Source: Mycolicibacterium diernhoferi
GTDB lineage: Bacteria > Actinomycetota > Actinomycetes > Mycobacteriales > Mycobacteriaceae
DNA: 64,000 bases
Direction: 5' to 3'
Assembly (NCBI RefSeq): GCF_019456655.1
Contig: NZ_CP080332.1
Span: 2,976,001-3,040,000, forward strand
Shown here in pieces: positions 18,779 through 32,772 of the stretch. The first letter of the stretch is position 1; each line of letters starts with the position of its first letter. The notes beneath the pieces are model-generated. The model made no database searches. It saw only the letters and a program-made list of their open reading frames with translations, and was not told the origin of the DNA. Both the position numbers and the translations under genes were made by a program.

Positions 18779-19471
18779 TCACCCTGGTGGCCTTAATGCC
18801 GCAAATTCGTCGGTGACCCGATACCGGGCCTCGGTGAAGCGGTACAACGCCGCGGGCCGGCCGCCGTTGCGGCCCGAGCGCGCCGTGGTGCCGGTCCGGG
18901 TGATGACCTTGCGGCGCTCCAGCACCCGTTGCAGGTTGGTCGCGTCCACCGGGTGCCCAAGTGCCGCGCTGTAGATGTCGCGCAGTGTGGATAGTGCGAA
19001 TTCCTTTGGGGCCAGCGCGAACCCGATATTGGTGTAGGACAGCTTCGCGATCAGCCGGGCATGCGCGTTGGCCACCATGGTGTGGTGGTCGAAGGCCATC
19101 GGCGGGAGGTCCGAAACCGGGTGCCAGCGGGTGTCCGACGGCAGCTCGGGGTTGGCAGGGGAGGGCACCAGGCCCAGGAAGGTCGACGCGATGGTGCGTG
19201 GCCCGGGCACCCGGTTCGGGTCGGAGAAGACCGCCAACTGTTCCAGATGGGCCAGTTCTCGCAGGTCGACCTTCTCGGCGAGCTGGCGCCGCACCGAACT
19301 GGTCATGTCCTCGTCGTGTCGCAGCTTGCCGCCCGGCAGTGACCAGGCGCCGCGCTGCGGATCCATGGCGCGTTCCCAGAGCAGAACGCTGAGCTCGGGT
19401 TTCTTCGTGGACAGTTGCCGAACCTGGAGCACGACTGCAAGCACTTCGTGGTGGGTGCTAGCATGTGGCAT
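18779..19471 (-). CDS. nrtR: NrtR-type regulator of NAD synthesis (Nudix plus winged helix)
   Basis: A 230-residue protein. Residues about 8-140 are Nudix-like ([20 protein letters not shown], then [20 protein letters not shown], a degraded Nudix box). Residues about 150-225 form the winged-helix DNA-binding part typical of NrtR, with [18 protein letters not shown] and GRPAALYRF. NrtR represses NAD biosynthesis genes in mycobacteria. It is divergent from nadA, and a perfect palindrome directly adjoins its ATG (19472-19494). The start at 19471 ([16 protein letters not shown]) is chosen because longer extensions would run into nadA. Confidence 0.9.
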   Translation of the reverse strand: MPHASTHHEVLAVVLQVRQLSTKKPELSVLLWERAMDPQRGAWSLPGGKLRHDEDMTSSVRRQLAEKVDLRELAHLEQLAVFSDPNRVPGPRTIASTFLGLVPSPANPELPSDTRWHPVSDLPPMAFDHHTMVANAHARLIAKLSYTNIGFALAPKEFALSTLRDIYSAALGHPVDATNLQRVLERRKVITRTGTTARSGRNGGRPAALYRFTEARYRVTDEFAALRPPG

Positions 19472-19494
19472 GTTTTCGATTGTAAGTCGAAAAC
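19472..19494. promoter_or_regulatory. NrtR operator between nrtR and nadA
   Basis: GTTTTCGA (19472-19479), seven bases, then TCGAAAAC (19487-19494): a perfect 8-bp-arm inverted repeat. It touches the nrtR start codon and ends 25 nt before the nadA ATG, so one bound repressor could shut both genes. Confidence 0.85.
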
Positions 19495-19519
19495 CTGGAT
19501 CGGCCAAAAGGAGACCGCC

Positions 19520-20565
<1,046 letters not shown>

Positions 20566-20569
<4 letters not shown>

Positions 20570-22155
20570 CCAGCCCCGCTTGCGGGGGCGCCGGGTACTG
20601 GCAGCAGCGCGCCGACGTCGTCGTCATCGGTACCGGGGTCGCCGGTCTGGTGGCGGCATTGGCCGCCGCCCGGCAGGGCCGAAAGGTACTGGTACTCAGC
20701 AAGATTGCCGAGACCGCCACGTTCTACGCCCAGGGTGGCATCGCGGTGGTGCTGCCCGACTCCTTCTGTGAGGACGGGGACTCCGTCGACGCGCACGTCG
20801 CCGACACCCTGGCAGCGGGCGGCGGGCTGTGCGATGCCGAGGCGGTCCGATCCATCGTCGCCGGCGGGTACGACGCGGTGGCCGACCTGGTGGCCGACGG
20901 TGCGCACTTCGACGAATCCACCCCCGGACACTGGTCGCTGACCCGCGAGGGCGGGCACAGCCGGCGGCGGATCATCCACGCCGGCGGCGACGCCACCGGC
21001 GCTGAGGTCCAGCGCGCACTGAACCTTGCCGCCACCCATCTCGACATCCGGCGCAACCACGCCGCCCTGCAGATCTGTCACGACGGCGACCAGGTCACCG
21101 GGGTGCTGGTACACAGCCACGACGGTCTCGGTGTCGTGCACGCGCCGTCGGTGATCCTGGCCACCGGCGGGCTGGGGCACCTGTACTCGGCCACCACCAA
21201 CCCGGACGGCTCCACCGGCGACGGACTCGCGCTGGCCCTGCAGGCCGGCCTCAGCGTCACCGACATCGAGTTCATCCAGTTCCACCCCACCATGTTGTAT
21301 ACCGGCCCGGCCGGCGGGCGCCGCCCGCTGATCTCGGAGGCGCTACGCGGCGAGGGCGCGGTTCTCGTTGACGGCCAAGGCGATTCCATCACCGCAGGGG
21401 TGCATCCGCTGGGCGACCTGGCACCTCGCGACGTGGTCGCCGCCGCGATCGACGCGCGGCTGCGCGACACCGGCGAGCGCTGCGTGTACCTGGACGCCAC
21501 CCGCATTCCGGCTGTGGCCGAACGCTTCCCGACCGTGACCGCCGCCTGCCTGGCCGCCGGTATCGACCCGGCCGTCCAACCGATCCCGGTGGTGCCAGGC
21601 GCGCACTACAGCTGCGGCGGTGTCCGCACCGATGTGCACGGCCGCACCGATCTGCCCGGACTGTTCGCCGCCGGCGAGGTGGCCCGCACCGGTATGCACG
21701 GCGCGAACCGGTTGGCGTCCAACAGCCTGCTGGAGGGCCTGGTCGTCGGCGGCCGGGCCGGCCGCGCCGCCTCGGCGCACGCGCACGGCGCGGGGACGGT
21801 CCGCGCCGACGCACCCCAGACCCTGTCCGTGCCGGTGCTGCCGCGACCGGCCCTGCAACGAGCCATGAGTGAGCACGCCTCGGTGGTGCGTGATGCCGAC
21901 GGCCTGCGCCGTCTTGCCGACCTGCTGGCGGACGCCCCCCGGCGGCCGGTCACCGACCGGGCCGGCGCCGAGGATGCGGCCCTGACCCTGACGGCGCGCG
22001 CCATCTCGGCGGCGGCCGCCGAACGCACCGAATCCCGCGGTTGCCACCATCGCGCCGACTACCCGCAATCGGATACCGCACAAGCGATCAGCGCGTCGGT
22101 ACGCATCGACGCCACCGGGGCGCCGGCCGTCAGCGCGCCGGTCGGAGCCCGCTGA
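20566..22155 (+). CDS. nadB: L-aspartate oxidase
   Basis: A 529-residue FAD enzyme that oxidises aspartate to iminoaspartate for NadA. The Rossmann motif [20 protein letters not shown] is near residues 20-40, followed by [10 protein letters not shown]. The flavin and substrate region has [20 protein letters not shown] and [20 protein letters not shown]-terminal helical region completes the fold. The ATG overlaps nadA (ATGA), and the stop shares one base with the first possible nadC ATG. Confidence 0.96.
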
Positions 22156-23054
22156 TGACACAGACGCCCCAAGGAGTGCCGGTGACCCCCGCCGTGACAG
22201 GACTGTCCGCAGCCGAACTCGAGGAGGCCCGGGCCCTGATCACCCGGGCGCTCGACGAGGATCTGCGCTACGGCCCGGATGTCACCACGCTGGCCACCGT
22301 TCCCGCCGATGCGACGACCACCGCGTCCATGGCCACACGGGAACCGGGTGTCGCCGCCGGGGTGGACCTCGCCCTGCTCGTGCTCGACGAGGTGCTCGGC
22401 GCCGACGGGTACACGGTGCTGGACCGGGTCGCCGACGGAACCCGCCTCGAGGCCGGCCAGTCCCTGCTGCGCGTCACGGCACCGGCGCAGGGGCTGTTGA
22501 CCGCCGAGCGCACCATGTTGAACCTGGTCTGCCATCTGTCCGGGATCGCCACCGCGACCGCCCGCTGGGTGGCCGCCGTCGAGGGCACCCACGCACAGAT
22601 CCGGGATACCCGTAAGACATTGGCGGGCTTGCGGTTTCTGCAGAAGTACGCGGTGCGCGTCGGCGGCGGGGTGAACCACCGGATGGGCCTCGGGGATGCC
22701 GCGTTGATCAAGGACAACCACGTCGCCGCGGCCGGTTCGGTGCTGGCCGCGCTGGAGGCCGTGCGCGCCGCCGCACCGGGTCTGCCGTGCGAGGTCGAGG
22801 TCGACTCGCTCGAGCAACTCGACGACGTGCTCGGCGCAGGGGTGGAGCTGATCCTGCTGGACAACTTCCCGGTCTGGCAGACCCAGATCGCGGTGCAGCG
22901 TCGCGATACCCGCGCGCCGGCAACGAAACTCGAATCATCGGGTGGGCTGTCGCTGGAGTCCGCGGCGGACTACGCGGCGACCGGGGTGGACTACCTGGCC
23001 GTCGGCGCGCTCACGCATTCGGTACGCGTGCTCGACGTCGGCCTGGACACCTAA
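22155..23054 (+). CDS. nadC: Nicotinate-nucleotide pyrophosphorylase (carboxylating)
   Basis: A quinolinate phosphoribosyltransferase of 299 residues from ATG 22155, giving nicotinate mononucleotide. Family motifs are [65 protein letters not shown], and [14 protein letters not shown]. The first ATG overlaps the nadB stop by one base. An in-frame GTG at 22182 has a better ribosome binding site (AAGGAG a few bases upstream) and would give 290 residues, closer to the M. tuberculosis length (285); either is possible. It is last in the nadABC operon, and its stop overlaps the convergent PGRS-like gene. Confidence 0.96.
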   Translation: MTQTPQGVPVTPAVTGLSAAELEEARALITRALDEDLRYGPDVTTLATVPADATTTASMATREPGVAAGVDLALLVLDEVLGADGYTVLDRVADGTRLEAGQSLLRVTAPAQGLLTAERTMLNLVCHLSGIATATARWVAAVEGTHAQIRDTRKTLAGLRFLQKYAVRVGGGVNHRMGLGDAALIKDNHVAAAGSVLAALEAVRAAAPGLPCEVEVDSLEQLDDVLGAGVELILLDNFPVWQTQIAVQRRDTRAPATKLESSGGLSLESAADYAATGVDYLAVGALTHSVRVLDVGLDT

Positions 23055-24697
23055 CCGTCGCTGCCGTCGGCACCGTTGCCGCTGGTCGCGGTGGACCCGG
23101 TGCCCGTTCCTCCGGCGCCGCCGGTGCCGCCGGGGGCACCCAGCCCGCCGCGCCCACCGTCACCGCCCAAGCCGCCGCGGCCGGTACCGGTTGTGGCAGA
23201 GGCATTTCCGCCGTTTCCTCCGTTGCCGCCCTTCTGGAACAGGCTGCCCCGGCTGGACCCGCCGTTACCGCCGCGCCCGCCGAACGCATTGCCTGCGTCG
23301 GTCTCGGCGGCGCCGCCCGCGCCGCCCTTGCCGCCGCGCCCGATGCCCGCGCCTCGACCACCGAGCCCGCCGTTGCCCGCCGTGGCGTTGCCGGTCTCGG
23401 CCTGGGCATTGCCACCGGTTCCGCCGCGGCCGCCGGTGCCGACGAGCGATGCGTGACCGCCGTCCCCGCCGCCGCCCGCATACCCGTCGGTGGTGCCCCG
23501 CGCGGAGCCCCCCATCCCGCCGCGGCCGGCGTTGCCGATGATGCTGTTGCCGCCGTTGCCGCCCACAGCGCCAGTTGCCAGCCCGGAGTCTGACGTCCCC
23601 GTGCCGCCCGCTCCACCCGCACCACCGTTGCCGATCAGCCCGGCGCGCCCACCGTGCCCGCCGGCCGCCCCTCGCGCGGCACGATCGGTGGCGTACGCGT
23701 CGCCACCCTTGCCGCCCGCTCCGCCTGAGCCGACAAGCTGACCGCCGTTGCCGCCGTTGCCGCCGATGCCGCCGATGTTGGAGGCGGTACCGACACCGGT
23801 GTTGATGCCTCCCGCGCCACCCTTGCCGCCGTTGCCGATCAGGCCCGCATCGCCACCATCGCCGCCCCTACCTCCCAGGTGGCCGTTGCCTCCGGCACCG
23901 CCGTTGCCGATCAGCCCAGCTTTTCCGCCGTCACCACCCGGACCGCCGTTCATCCCGTCCCCACCTCTGCCACCGATGCCGAGCAGCAGGCCACCGTCGC
24001 CGCCCTTACCGCCGGTGAGGCCGGTGCCTCCGGCACCGCCGTTGCCGATCAGCCCGGCTTTTCCGCCGGCACCGCCCTGCTGGCCGTTGATCGTGTCGCC
24101 GCCCCTGCCGCCATTGCCGATCAACCAGCCGCCGTTGCCGCCCTTCTGCCCGGGCGCACCGGTCGCGCCGTTACCGATCAACCAGCCCCCGTTCTGGCCG
24201 GGCTCAACTCCGTTGCCGATCAGCCAGCCGCCGTTGCCGATCATCGGCCGGATGTCCTCACCGACGACGAACGCGACCGCGTGGCCGCCGCCGGTGGTGG
24301 CCAGGGTGGCGGCCGGGGTCGCGAGGGTGCCGGCGCTCAGCGACCGGTCGTCCTCGGTGTCCGTGCGCAGCACGGTGCGGTCGCGGGTCGTCGCCGACGG
24401 GACCGACTCATCATCGATCTCGACCGAGGCCGTCACCCTGGCCACCACCGGCGCCGAGGGAACAGCCACCGGGGTGTAGAGCGTGTTGGGAGTGGCCACC
24501 GCAGTGAACAACGGTGCCGAGGTGGCGACGGGCAGGATTGTCGGCGCCGCCAGAGCGACGGGAACGGCGACGGCAGTGGCCGGTCCGGGCGGTGCCGGCG
24601 TGTCGATAACGGCGACACCGGTCGCAGTAAGGATTCCGGCGGCCATTACGGAAGTGAGGATCGCGCGCTTTGCCGTCGTCGAATTGGCAGGCCTCAT
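23051..24697 (-). CDS. Exported PGRS-like glycine-rich repeat protein
   Basis: A 548-residue protein from ATG 24697. It has an N-terminal export signal ([20 protein letters not shown] followed by a hydrophobic stretch ending near GVAVIDTPA) and an Ala/Pro/Val/Thr-rich segment to about residue 165. From there to the end it is a glycine-rich domain of GGxGG repeats, with [19 protein letters not shown] and GGRGGDGG recurring. This is the repeat type of PE_PGRS proteins, but there is no PE domain. AAGGGA lies 9 nt before the ATG, which favours this start over longer frames (24715, 24778). It is probably at the cell surface. The function is unknown. Confidence 0.82.
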   Translation of the reverse strand: MRPANSTTAKRAILTSVMAAGILTATGVAVIDTPAPPGPATAVAVPVALAAPTILPVATSAPLFTAVATPNTLYTPVAVPSAPVVARVTASVEIDDESVPSATTRDRTVLRTDTEDDRSLSAGTLATPAATLATTGGGHAVAFVVGEDIRPMIGNGGWLIGNGVEPGQNGGWLIGNGATGAPGQKGGNGGWLIGNGGRGGDTINGQQGGAGGKAGLIGNGGAGGTGLTGGKGGDGGLLLGIGGRGGDGMNGGPGGDGGKAGLIGNGGAGGNGHLGGRGGDGGDAGLIGNGGKGGAGGINTGVGTASNIGGIGGNGGNGGQLVGSGGAGGKGGDAYATDRAARGAAGGHGGRAGLIGNGGAGGAGGTGTSDSGLATGAVGGNGGNSIIGNAGRGGMGGSARGTTDGYAGGGGDGGHASLVGTGGRGGTGGNAQAETGNATAGNGGLGGRGAGIGRGGKGGAGGAAETDAGNAFGGRGGNGGSSRGSLFQKGGNGGNGGNASATTGTGRGGLGGDGGRGGLGAPGGTGGAGGTGTGSTATSGNGADGSDG

Positions 24698-25015
24698 GGC
24701 GGCATGTCCCTTCATCGGTGAGGGTGCAGAGTGGGGAAAGTGACCGAGCGTCGAGATGTTGCGTTGAAAAGTATTCATACACGCCAGTGATTAGATGTGC
24801 AGGAGTGTTGATAAAGCTCGTTGACAAGCATGAATGCGCGTCTGCGATCCCGCAGGGACGCAGTTTCCGGCGCTTGCTGAACTGTATTCCGCGTAGCCCA
24901 GGGAATGGCAACACGCTCCGTGGTGAACGATCCGGTTCGACGCCGGATTTACCCGGTGGGATCAACCTTCAGCAAAGCTGAAAAGCAATGGATTCCGTTT
25001 GCTGACGCCGCCGAT
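24698..25015 (-). other. Upstream region of the PGRS-like gene
   Basis: 318 nt between the LysE-type gene and the PGRS-like gene. The part at 24760-24830 is unusually AT-rich for this genome and probably holds the promoter of the PGRS-like gene, but I cannot fix -35/-10 boxes. TTCAGC-AAA-GCTGAA (24968-24982) is a small hairpin. No gene is supported. Confidence 0.4.
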
Positions 25016-25030
25016 TCAGGCGGCGGCAGC
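25001..25030 (-). terminator. Hairpin at the end of the LysE-type gene
   Basis: GCTGACGCCGCC and GGCGGCGGCAGC form a 12-bp stem with one mismatch around a 6-nt loop. It spans the stop codon of the LysE-type gene (25016-25018). No U-tract follows, which is common for mycobacterial terminators, so function is uncertain. Confidence 0.4.
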
Positions 25031-25654
25031 GCCCTTGTGTACCAGCGACAGCAATGCCGCGGCGGTGGCGAACAGTCCGGAGAAGACCCGGTTGAGCACT
25101 TTCTGCTGGCGCGGTGTGTGCAGCCAGTCGACCAGTCTCGCCGCCAGTCCGGTGTACAGACCCATCACCACCAGGTCGACCACCACCATCGTCACGCCGA
25201 TGGCCAGGTACTGCGGCAACAGCGGCGCGGTGGGCACCACGAATTGCGGCAGCACGGCCAGGAAGAACACCAGCCCCTTGGGGTTGGTGGCGTTCACCAA
25301 AAATCCACGGACCAGTAGGGCCCGGCGCGTGGTGTCCGCCGGATCGCCGATCTGCTCACGAAGGTCGCGCGTCGCTGTCCGCCATTGCCGCACGGCCAGA
25401 TAGATCAGGTAGCCCACGCCGAGCCACTTGATCACCGTGAACGCCACCACGGAACTGGTCACCACCGCGCCCAAGCCGATCGCGACCAGGATCAGCTGCA
25501 ACATCAGGCCGATCTGCAGGCCGAGGATGCTCCAGTATCCGCGCCGCAACCCACAGTTGATGCCGGTGGCCATCGACTGCACCGCCCCGGCCCCTGGAGA
25601 CACACTGATCGCGAGCGCCGCACCCAGGAACGTCAGCCACACCTGCCAGGACAT
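25016..25654 (-). CDS. LysE/RhtB-family amino-acid exporter
   Basis: A 212-residue membrane protein with about six hydrophobic segments. The family signature ISVSPGAGAVQSMATG lies near residues 16-31, followed by GLRRGYWSILGLQIGLMLQL. FLVNATNPKGLVFFLAVLPQ near residue 115 is the other conserved block. These proteins export basic or neutral amino acids or homoserine lactone-like compounds; the substrate cannot be read from the sequence. There is no equivalent at this place in M. tuberculosis, so it is an accessory gene between nadC and hisD. Confidence 0.88.
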   Translation of the reverse strand: MSWQVWLTFLGAALAISVSPGAGAVQSMATGINCGLRRGYWSILGLQIGLMLQLILVAIGLGAVVTSSVVAFTVIKWLGVGYLIYLAVRQWRTATRDLREQIGDPADTTRRALLVRGFLVNATNPKGLVFFLAVLPQFVVPTAPLLPQYLAIGVTMVVVDLVVMGLYTGLAARLVDWLHTPRQQKVLNRVFSGLFATAAALLSLVHKGAAAA

Positions 25655-25687
25655 GCGGTCAGTGTCGCAGAACCCGGCAAGCGAATA

Positions 25688-26128
25688 TCAGGCGATATCG
25701 GCCACGAACACCCCGGCCTTGCGGGCCCCGATCCGGGCGATCCACGGCAGCGCCGGGTCCGAGGTGCCGGCCTCCAACACCCGCGGGTTGACCAGGTGCA
25801 GATCCTTGCGGAAGACGTGGATGTCCGCCTGGCCGGCGGCCAGCACGTTCTTCACCCAGTTGGTCTTGCCGTGGGCGAGCAGGATCGCCAACGTGTTGCC
25901 CTTGCGGTAGGACGTGACCGGGGTTTCGTAGGCCTTTCCGGAACTGCGTCCCGTGTGTTTGATCACGCTGAACCCGGGCAGTTTCCTGCTGATCGGGGTC
26001 ATCACCGGGTTGATGTATTTGATCTGGAAACTCTCCAGCCAGGGCGGAAAGATCATCGGAACGCCCGCGACGTTGTTCGGGTGCTCGTTTCTGTTCGGAC
26101 GGCTGGACCCTGATGGCGACGCGGACAT
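25688..26128 (-). CDS. Deazaflavin (F420)-dependent nitroreductase family protein
   Basis: A 146-residue protein of the DUF385/Ddn-like split-barrel family. The core reads [20 protein letters not shown], then [21 protein letters not shown], the typical cofactor-facing segments. The family contains F420-dependent reductases, but some members bind other cofactors, so the reaction is open. The ATG at 26128 gives [17 protein letters not shown]; a later start near MIFPPWLES would approach the 136 residues of the M. tuberculosis relative that also sits beside hisD. It is divergent from hisD. Confidence 0.85.
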   Translation of the reverse strand: MSASPSGSSRPNRNEHPNNVAGVPMIFPPWLESFQIKYINPVMTPISRKLPGFSVIKHTGRSSGKAYETPVTSYRKGNTLAILLAHGKTNWVKNVLAAGQADIHVFRKDLHLVNPRVLEAGTSDPALPWIARIGARKAGVFVADIA

Positions 26129-26161
26129 GACGGCTCCCGAATTCGATTTGGCCTGCTCTGG

Positions 26162-26167
26162 GACAAT
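26162..26167 (+). promoter_or_regulatory. Probable -10 element of hisD (leaderless)
   Basis: GACAAT ends 6 nt before the hisD GTG at 26174. The spacing equals that expected when transcription starts on the G of the start codon. No ribosome binding site is present. Confidence 0.45.
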
Positions 26168-26173
26168 GGTGGC

Positions 26174-29263
<3,090 letters not shown>

Positions 29264-29267
<4 letters not shown>

Positions 29268-29884
29268 GTTCCAAGGTCGTCGTCCTGGATTACGGGTCCG
29301 GCAATCTGCGCTCGGCGCAACGCGCCGTGGAACGGGTGGGCGCCGAGGTCACCGTCACCGCCGACGCCGCGGAGGCCTTCGAGGCCGACGGTCTGGTGGT
29401 GCCCGGGGTCGGCGCCTACCAGGCGTGTATGGCGGGCCTGCGCGACATCGATGGCGAGCAGATCATCGCCAAGCGACTCGCGGCGGGCCGCCCGGTACTC
29501 GGTGTCTGTGTGGGTATGCAGATCATGTTCAGCCGCGGTGTGGAGTTCGGCGTCGAGACCGACGGCTGCGGTCAGTGGCCCGGCGCGGTGACCCGACTCG
29601 ACGCGCCGGTGATCCCGCACATGGGCTGGAACGTCGTCGACGCGCCGAAGGACAGCACGCTGTTCCGCGGCCTCGACGCCGATACCCGGTTCTACTTCGT
29701 GCACTCCTACGCGGCCCAGACCTGGCAGGGCGACCCGGACGCGCTGCTGACCTGGGCCACCCACGAGGTGCCGTTTCTGGCCGCAGTGGAGAACGGGCCG
29801 CTGTCGGCCACTCAATTCCATCCCGAGAAGAGCGGCGACGCGGGCGCGACGCTGCTGCGCAATTGGGTCGAGAGCCTCGGCTGA
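29264..29884 (+). CDS. hisH: Imidazole glycerol phosphate synthase, glutaminase subunit
   Basis: A 206-residue class I glutamine amidotransferase that supplies ammonia to HisF. The nucleophile cysteine is in [11 protein letters not shown] near residue 82, and the catalytic His-x-Glu is in FHPEKSG near the C-terminus. [18 protein letters not shown] is the typical start. The GTG overlaps the hisB stop as GTGA. Its partner hisF is separated from it by priA and impA. Confidence 0.97.
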
Positions 29885-29893
29885 CGAGGCAAG

Positions 29894-29899
29894 TAAGGT
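29894..29899 (+). promoter_or_regulatory. Possible internal -10 element before priA
   Basis: TAAGGT lies 8 nt before the priA GTG at 29908, in the only sizeable gap (23 nt) between hisD and hisF. It could give a second, near-leaderless transcript. No -35 box is evident. Confidence 0.3.
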
Positions 29900-29907
29900 A
29901 ATCGCAC

Positions 29908-30642
29908 GTGTCTCTGATTCTTCTTCCCGCAGTCGATGTCGTCGAGGGCCGCGCCGTGCGCCTGGTTCAGGGTGTGGCAGGCAGTGAAACCGAGTACGGC
30001 TCGGCACTGGATGCGGCCCTGGGCTGGCAGCGCGACGGCGCCGAATGGATCCATCTGGTCGACCTGGATGCGGCGTTCGGCCGTGGCTCCAACCGCGAAC
30101 TGCTCGCCGAGGTGGTCGGGCAGCTCGACGTCGCGGTGGAACTGTCCGGCGGTATCCGCGACGACGAGTCGCTGCGGGCCGCGCTGGCCACCGGCTGCCG
30201 GAGGGTGAACCTCGGAACCGCGGCGCTGGAGAACCCGCAGTGGTGTGCCGCGGCGATCGCCGAGCACGGCGACAAGGTGGCCGTCGGCCTGGACGTGAAG
30301 CTGGAGAACGGGGACTACCGCCTGCGTGGACGCGGCTGGGAGACCGACGGTGGCGACCTGTGGCCGGTGCTCGATCGGCTTGTCGGCGAAGGCTGTTCAC
30401 GCTTCGTGGTCACCGATGTGAGCAAGGACGGCACGCTCAACGGCCCGAACCTGGAACTGCTCGGCGCGGTCACCGATCGCACCGACGCCCCGGTGATCGC
30501 CTCCGGCGGGGTGTCCAGCCTGGACGACCTGCGCGCCATCGCCACGCTGACCGAGCGCGGCGTCGAGGGAGCGATCGTCGGTAAGGCGCTCTACGCCGGG
30601 CGTTTCACGCTGCCCGAGGCGCTCAGCGCGGTCGCCGGCTGA
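29908..30642 (+). CDS. priA: Bifunctional phosphoribosyl isomerase A (HisA/TrpF)
   Basis: A 244-residue beta/alpha-barrel isomerase. [17 protein letters not shown] opens the barrel with one catalytic Asp; the second is in [16 protein letters not shown]. In actinobacteria this protein performs both ProFAR isomerisation (HisA) and phosphoribosylanthranilate isomerisation (TrpF). In agreement, the trp cluster in this window has no trpF. The gene therefore serves the his and trp pathways together. The start is a GTG; the stop overlaps impA by one base (TGATG). Confidence 0.95.
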   Translation: MSLILLPAVDVVEGRAVRLVQGVAGSETEYGSALDAALGWQRDGAEWIHLVDLDAAFGRGSNRELLAEVVGQLDVAVELSGGIRDDESLRAALATGCRRVNLGTAALENPQWCAAAIAEHGDKVAVGLDVKLENGDYRLRGRGWETDGGDLWPVLDRLVGEGCSRFVVTDVSKDGTLNGPNLELLGAVTDRTDAPVIASGGVSSLDDLRAIATLTERGVEGAIVGKALYAGRFTLPEALSAVAG

Positions 30643-31457
30643 TGATCGAGCCCGGGAAGCTCGCGGCGCTGCTGGCGACCGCCGCAGATGTCCTCGACGA
30701 CGCGTCGGGTCCCTTCGTCGCCGGGCACCGGGCCGACTCCGCAGTCCGCAAGCAGGGCAACGACTTCGCCACCGAAGTGGACCTCGCCATCGAACGTCAG
30801 GTGGTGGCCGCGCTCACCGAGCGGACCGGTATCGGTGTGCACGGTGAGGAATTCGGGGGTGCCCCCATCGATTCCGAACTGGTCTGGGTGCTCGACCCGA
30901 TCGACGGCACCTTCAACTATGCGGCCGGCTCGCCGATGGCGGCGATCCTGCTCGGGCTGCTGGCCGACGGTAAGCCGGTCGGCGGGCTGACCTGGCTGCC
31001 GTTCACCGGTAACCGCTACATCGCGGCCGTCGGCGGCCCGGTGCGCGACAACGGGACCGAGTTGCCGGCGCTCAAGCACACCACCACGCTCGCGGATTCG
31101 ATCATCGGAATCCAGACGTTCAACATCGACTCGCGCGGACGCTTCCCGGGCCGCTACCGGGCCGAGGTGCTGGCCAATCTGAGCCGGGTGTCCTCCCGCA
31201 TCCGCATGCACGGTGCCACCGGTGTCGACCTGGCGTATGTCGCGGCCGGGATCCTCGGTGGCGCGATCAGTTTCGGCCACCACATCTGGGATCACGCCGC
31301 GGGCGTGACGCTGGTGCGCGCCGCCGGTGGCATCGTCACCGACCTGTCCGGTGCCGACTGGACCCCGGAATCGAAATCGGCGCTGGCGGCCGCTCCCGGC
31401 ATCCACGAGCAGATACTCGAATTGGTGGCCGCCGCCGGTTCCCCGGAGGATTACTGA
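30642..31457 (+). CDS. impA: Inositol monophosphatase family protein
   Basis: A 271-residue magnesium-dependent phosphatase of the IMPase family. Metal-binding motifs are [14 protein letters not shown] (near residue 86) and [15 protein letters not shown] (near 215). Length and position match ImpA, which lies between hisA and hisF in mycobacteria and corynebacteria. It may act on inositol phosphate or histidinol phosphate; the operon hints at the latter, but M. tuberculosis has a separate histidinol-phosphatase, so the substrate is unsettled. Confidence 0.88.
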   Translation: MIEPGKLAALLATAADVLDDASGPFVAGHRADSAVRKQGNDFATEVDLAIERQVVAALTERTGIGVHGEEFGGAPIDSELVWVLDPIDGTFNYAAGSPMAAILLGLLADGKPVGGLTWLPFTGNRYIAAVGGPVRDNGTELPALKHTTTLADSIIGIQTFNIDSRGRFPGRYRAEVLANLSRVSSRIRMHGATGVDLAYVAAGILGGAISFGHHIWDHAAGVTLVRAAGGIVTDLSGADWTPESKSALAAAPGIHEQILELVAAAGSPEDY

Positions 31458-31458
31458 C

Positions 31459-32232
31459 ATGGGTGTAGCGGTTCGGGTCATCCCGTGCCTGGACGTCGAT
31501 GACGGCCGGGTGGTCAAGGGTGTCAACTTCGAGAATCTCAGGGACGCCGGCGACCCTGTCGAACTGGCGGCCGCCTATGACGCCGCGGGCGCCGACGAGT
31601 TGACCTTCCTGGATGTCACCGCCTCGTCGTCGGGTCGCAGCACCATGCTCGACGTGGTGCGCCGCACCGCCGAGCAGGTGTTCATCCCGTTGACGGTCGG
31701 CGGCGGGGTGCGTTCGGTCGCCGATGTGGACGTCCTGTTGCGGGCCGGCGCCGACAAGGTCTCGGTCAACACCGCGGCGATCGCCCGTCCGGAACTGCTC
31801 GCCGAGCTGTCGCGTCAGTTCGGCTCGCAGTGCATCGTGTTGAGTGTGGATGCCCGCACGGTGCCCGAGGGATCCGCCCCGACCCCGTCGGGCTGGGAGG
31901 TCACCACCCACGGCGGGCGCCGCGGCACCGGCATCGACGCGGTCGAATGGGCCCGCCGCGGAGCCGAACTCGGGGTGGGGGAGATCCTGCTGAACTCGAT
32001 GGACGCCGACGGCACCAAGGCCGGTTTCGACCTACCGATGCTGCACGCGGTGCGCGAGGCGGTGACGGTGCCGGTGATCGCCAGCGGCGGCGCGGGCGCG
32101 GTGGGCGACTTCGCCCCCGCGGTGAAGGCCGGAGCCGATGCGGTGCTCGCCGCCAGCGTGTTCCACTTCGGTGAGCTCACGATCGGTGAGGTGAAGGCCG
32201 CCATGGCTGCCGAGGGGATCGAGGTCCGATGA
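31459..32232 (+). CDS. hisF: Imidazole glycerol phosphate synthase, cyclase subunit
   Basis: A 257-residue beta/alpha-barrel that joins HisH-derived ammonia to PRFAR, giving IGP and [25 protein letters not shown] holds the first catalytic Asp, and [16 protein letters not shown] the second. [11 protein letters not shown] and [13 protein letters not shown] are phosphate-binding loops. The ATG is one base after the impA stop. The last four codons (GAG GTC CGA TGA) are part of the 38-bp repeat unit, and the stop overlaps the first minicistron (ATGA). Confidence 0.97.
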   Translation: MGVAVRVIPCLDVDDGRVVKGVNFENLRDAGDPVELAAAYDAAGADELTFLDVTASSSGRSTMLDVVRRTAEQVFIPLTVGGGVRSVADVDVLLRAGADKVSVNTAAIARPELLAELSRQFGSQCIVLSVDARTVPEGSAPTPSGWEVTTHGGRRGTGIDAVEWARRGAELGVGEILLNSMDADGTKAGFDLPMLHAVREAVTVPVIASGGAGAVGDFAPAVKAGADAVLAASVFHFGELTIGEVKAAMAAEGIEVR

Positions 32233-32334
32233 GCGCAGCGAAGAGGGCGAATCCAGGTGAGGTCCGATGAGCGCAGCGAAGAGGGCGAATCCAGGTGAGG
32301 TCCGATGAGCGCAGCGAAGAGGGCGAATCCAGGT
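32221..32334 (+). repeat. Three tandem 38-bp repeats forming minicistrons between hisF and hisI
   Basis: A 38-bp unit beginning GAGGTCCGATGAGCGC and ending GAATCCAGGT occurs three times without change, followed by a partial copy that runs into hisI. Each copy encodes ATG, twelve more codons (peptide [13 protein letters not shown]) and TGA, with each stop overlapping the next start as ATGA. Starts are at 32229, 32267 and 32305, and then 32343, the hisI start. AGGTGAGG before each ATG is a possible ribosome binding site. The unit carries a copy of the hisF 3' end. It shares ATGAGCGC...GCGAAGAGG with the array at 14167. Confidence 0.95.
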
Positions 32335-32342
32335 GAGGTCCG

Positions 32343-32690
32343 ATGAGCCTCGATCCCGCGATCGCTTCGCGCCTCAAGCGCAACGAGGCCGGCCTGTTCA
32401 CCGCGGTGGTACAGGAACACGGCACCGGTGACGTGCTGATGGTCGCCTGGATGGACGACGACGCGCTGGCCCGCACCCTGGAAACCCGTGAGGCGACCTA
32501 CTTCTCGCGGTCCCGGGGTGAACAGTGGATCAAGGGCGCCACCTCCGGGCACACCCAGCACGTGCATTCGGTGCGCCTGGACTGCGACGGCGACTGTGTG
32601 CTGCTGGTGGTCGATCAGGTCGGCGGGGCCTGCCACACCGGCGATCACACCTGCTTCGACGCCGATCTGCTGCTGCCGGCCGACGACTGA
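32343..32690 (+). CDS. hisI: Phosphoribosyl-AMP cyclohydrolase
   Basis: A 115-residue zinc enzyme that opens the purine ring of phosphoribosyl-AMP, an early step of histidine synthesis. [20 protein letters not shown] is typical. The metal site is seen in [20 protein letters not shown] followed by GDHTCF. It is the monofunctional form (no HisE domain). The ATG at 32343 is the last start of the minicistron chain, so its translation probably depends on re-initiation through the repeats. Confidence 0.97.
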   Translation: MSLDPAIASRLKRNEAGLFTAVVQEHGTGDVLMVAWMDDDALARTLETREATYFSRSRGEQWIKGATSGHTQHVHSVRLDCDGDCVLLVVDQVGGACHTGDHTCFDADLLLPADD

Positions 32691-32772
32691 GCACGTACCC
32701 GTTCCTCGTCGCTTCGCTCGCCCCGGCGATGCGGTGCCGGGACTTGTCGGTACCGTCGGCCACAATGACCTG

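Noticed and set aside
23100..24230. Periodic repeats that could be taken for a CRISPR-like array
   Set aside because: The spacing is irregular and in codon phase, and the repeats encode GGxGG protein motifs. There are no unique spacers of constant length and no cas genes.
23748..24479. A proline-rich frame on the plus strand inside the PGRS-like gene
   Set aside because: It is the complement of the Gly-rich repeat coding (GGN gives CCN). The minus-strand frame has a signal peptide and ribosome binding site.
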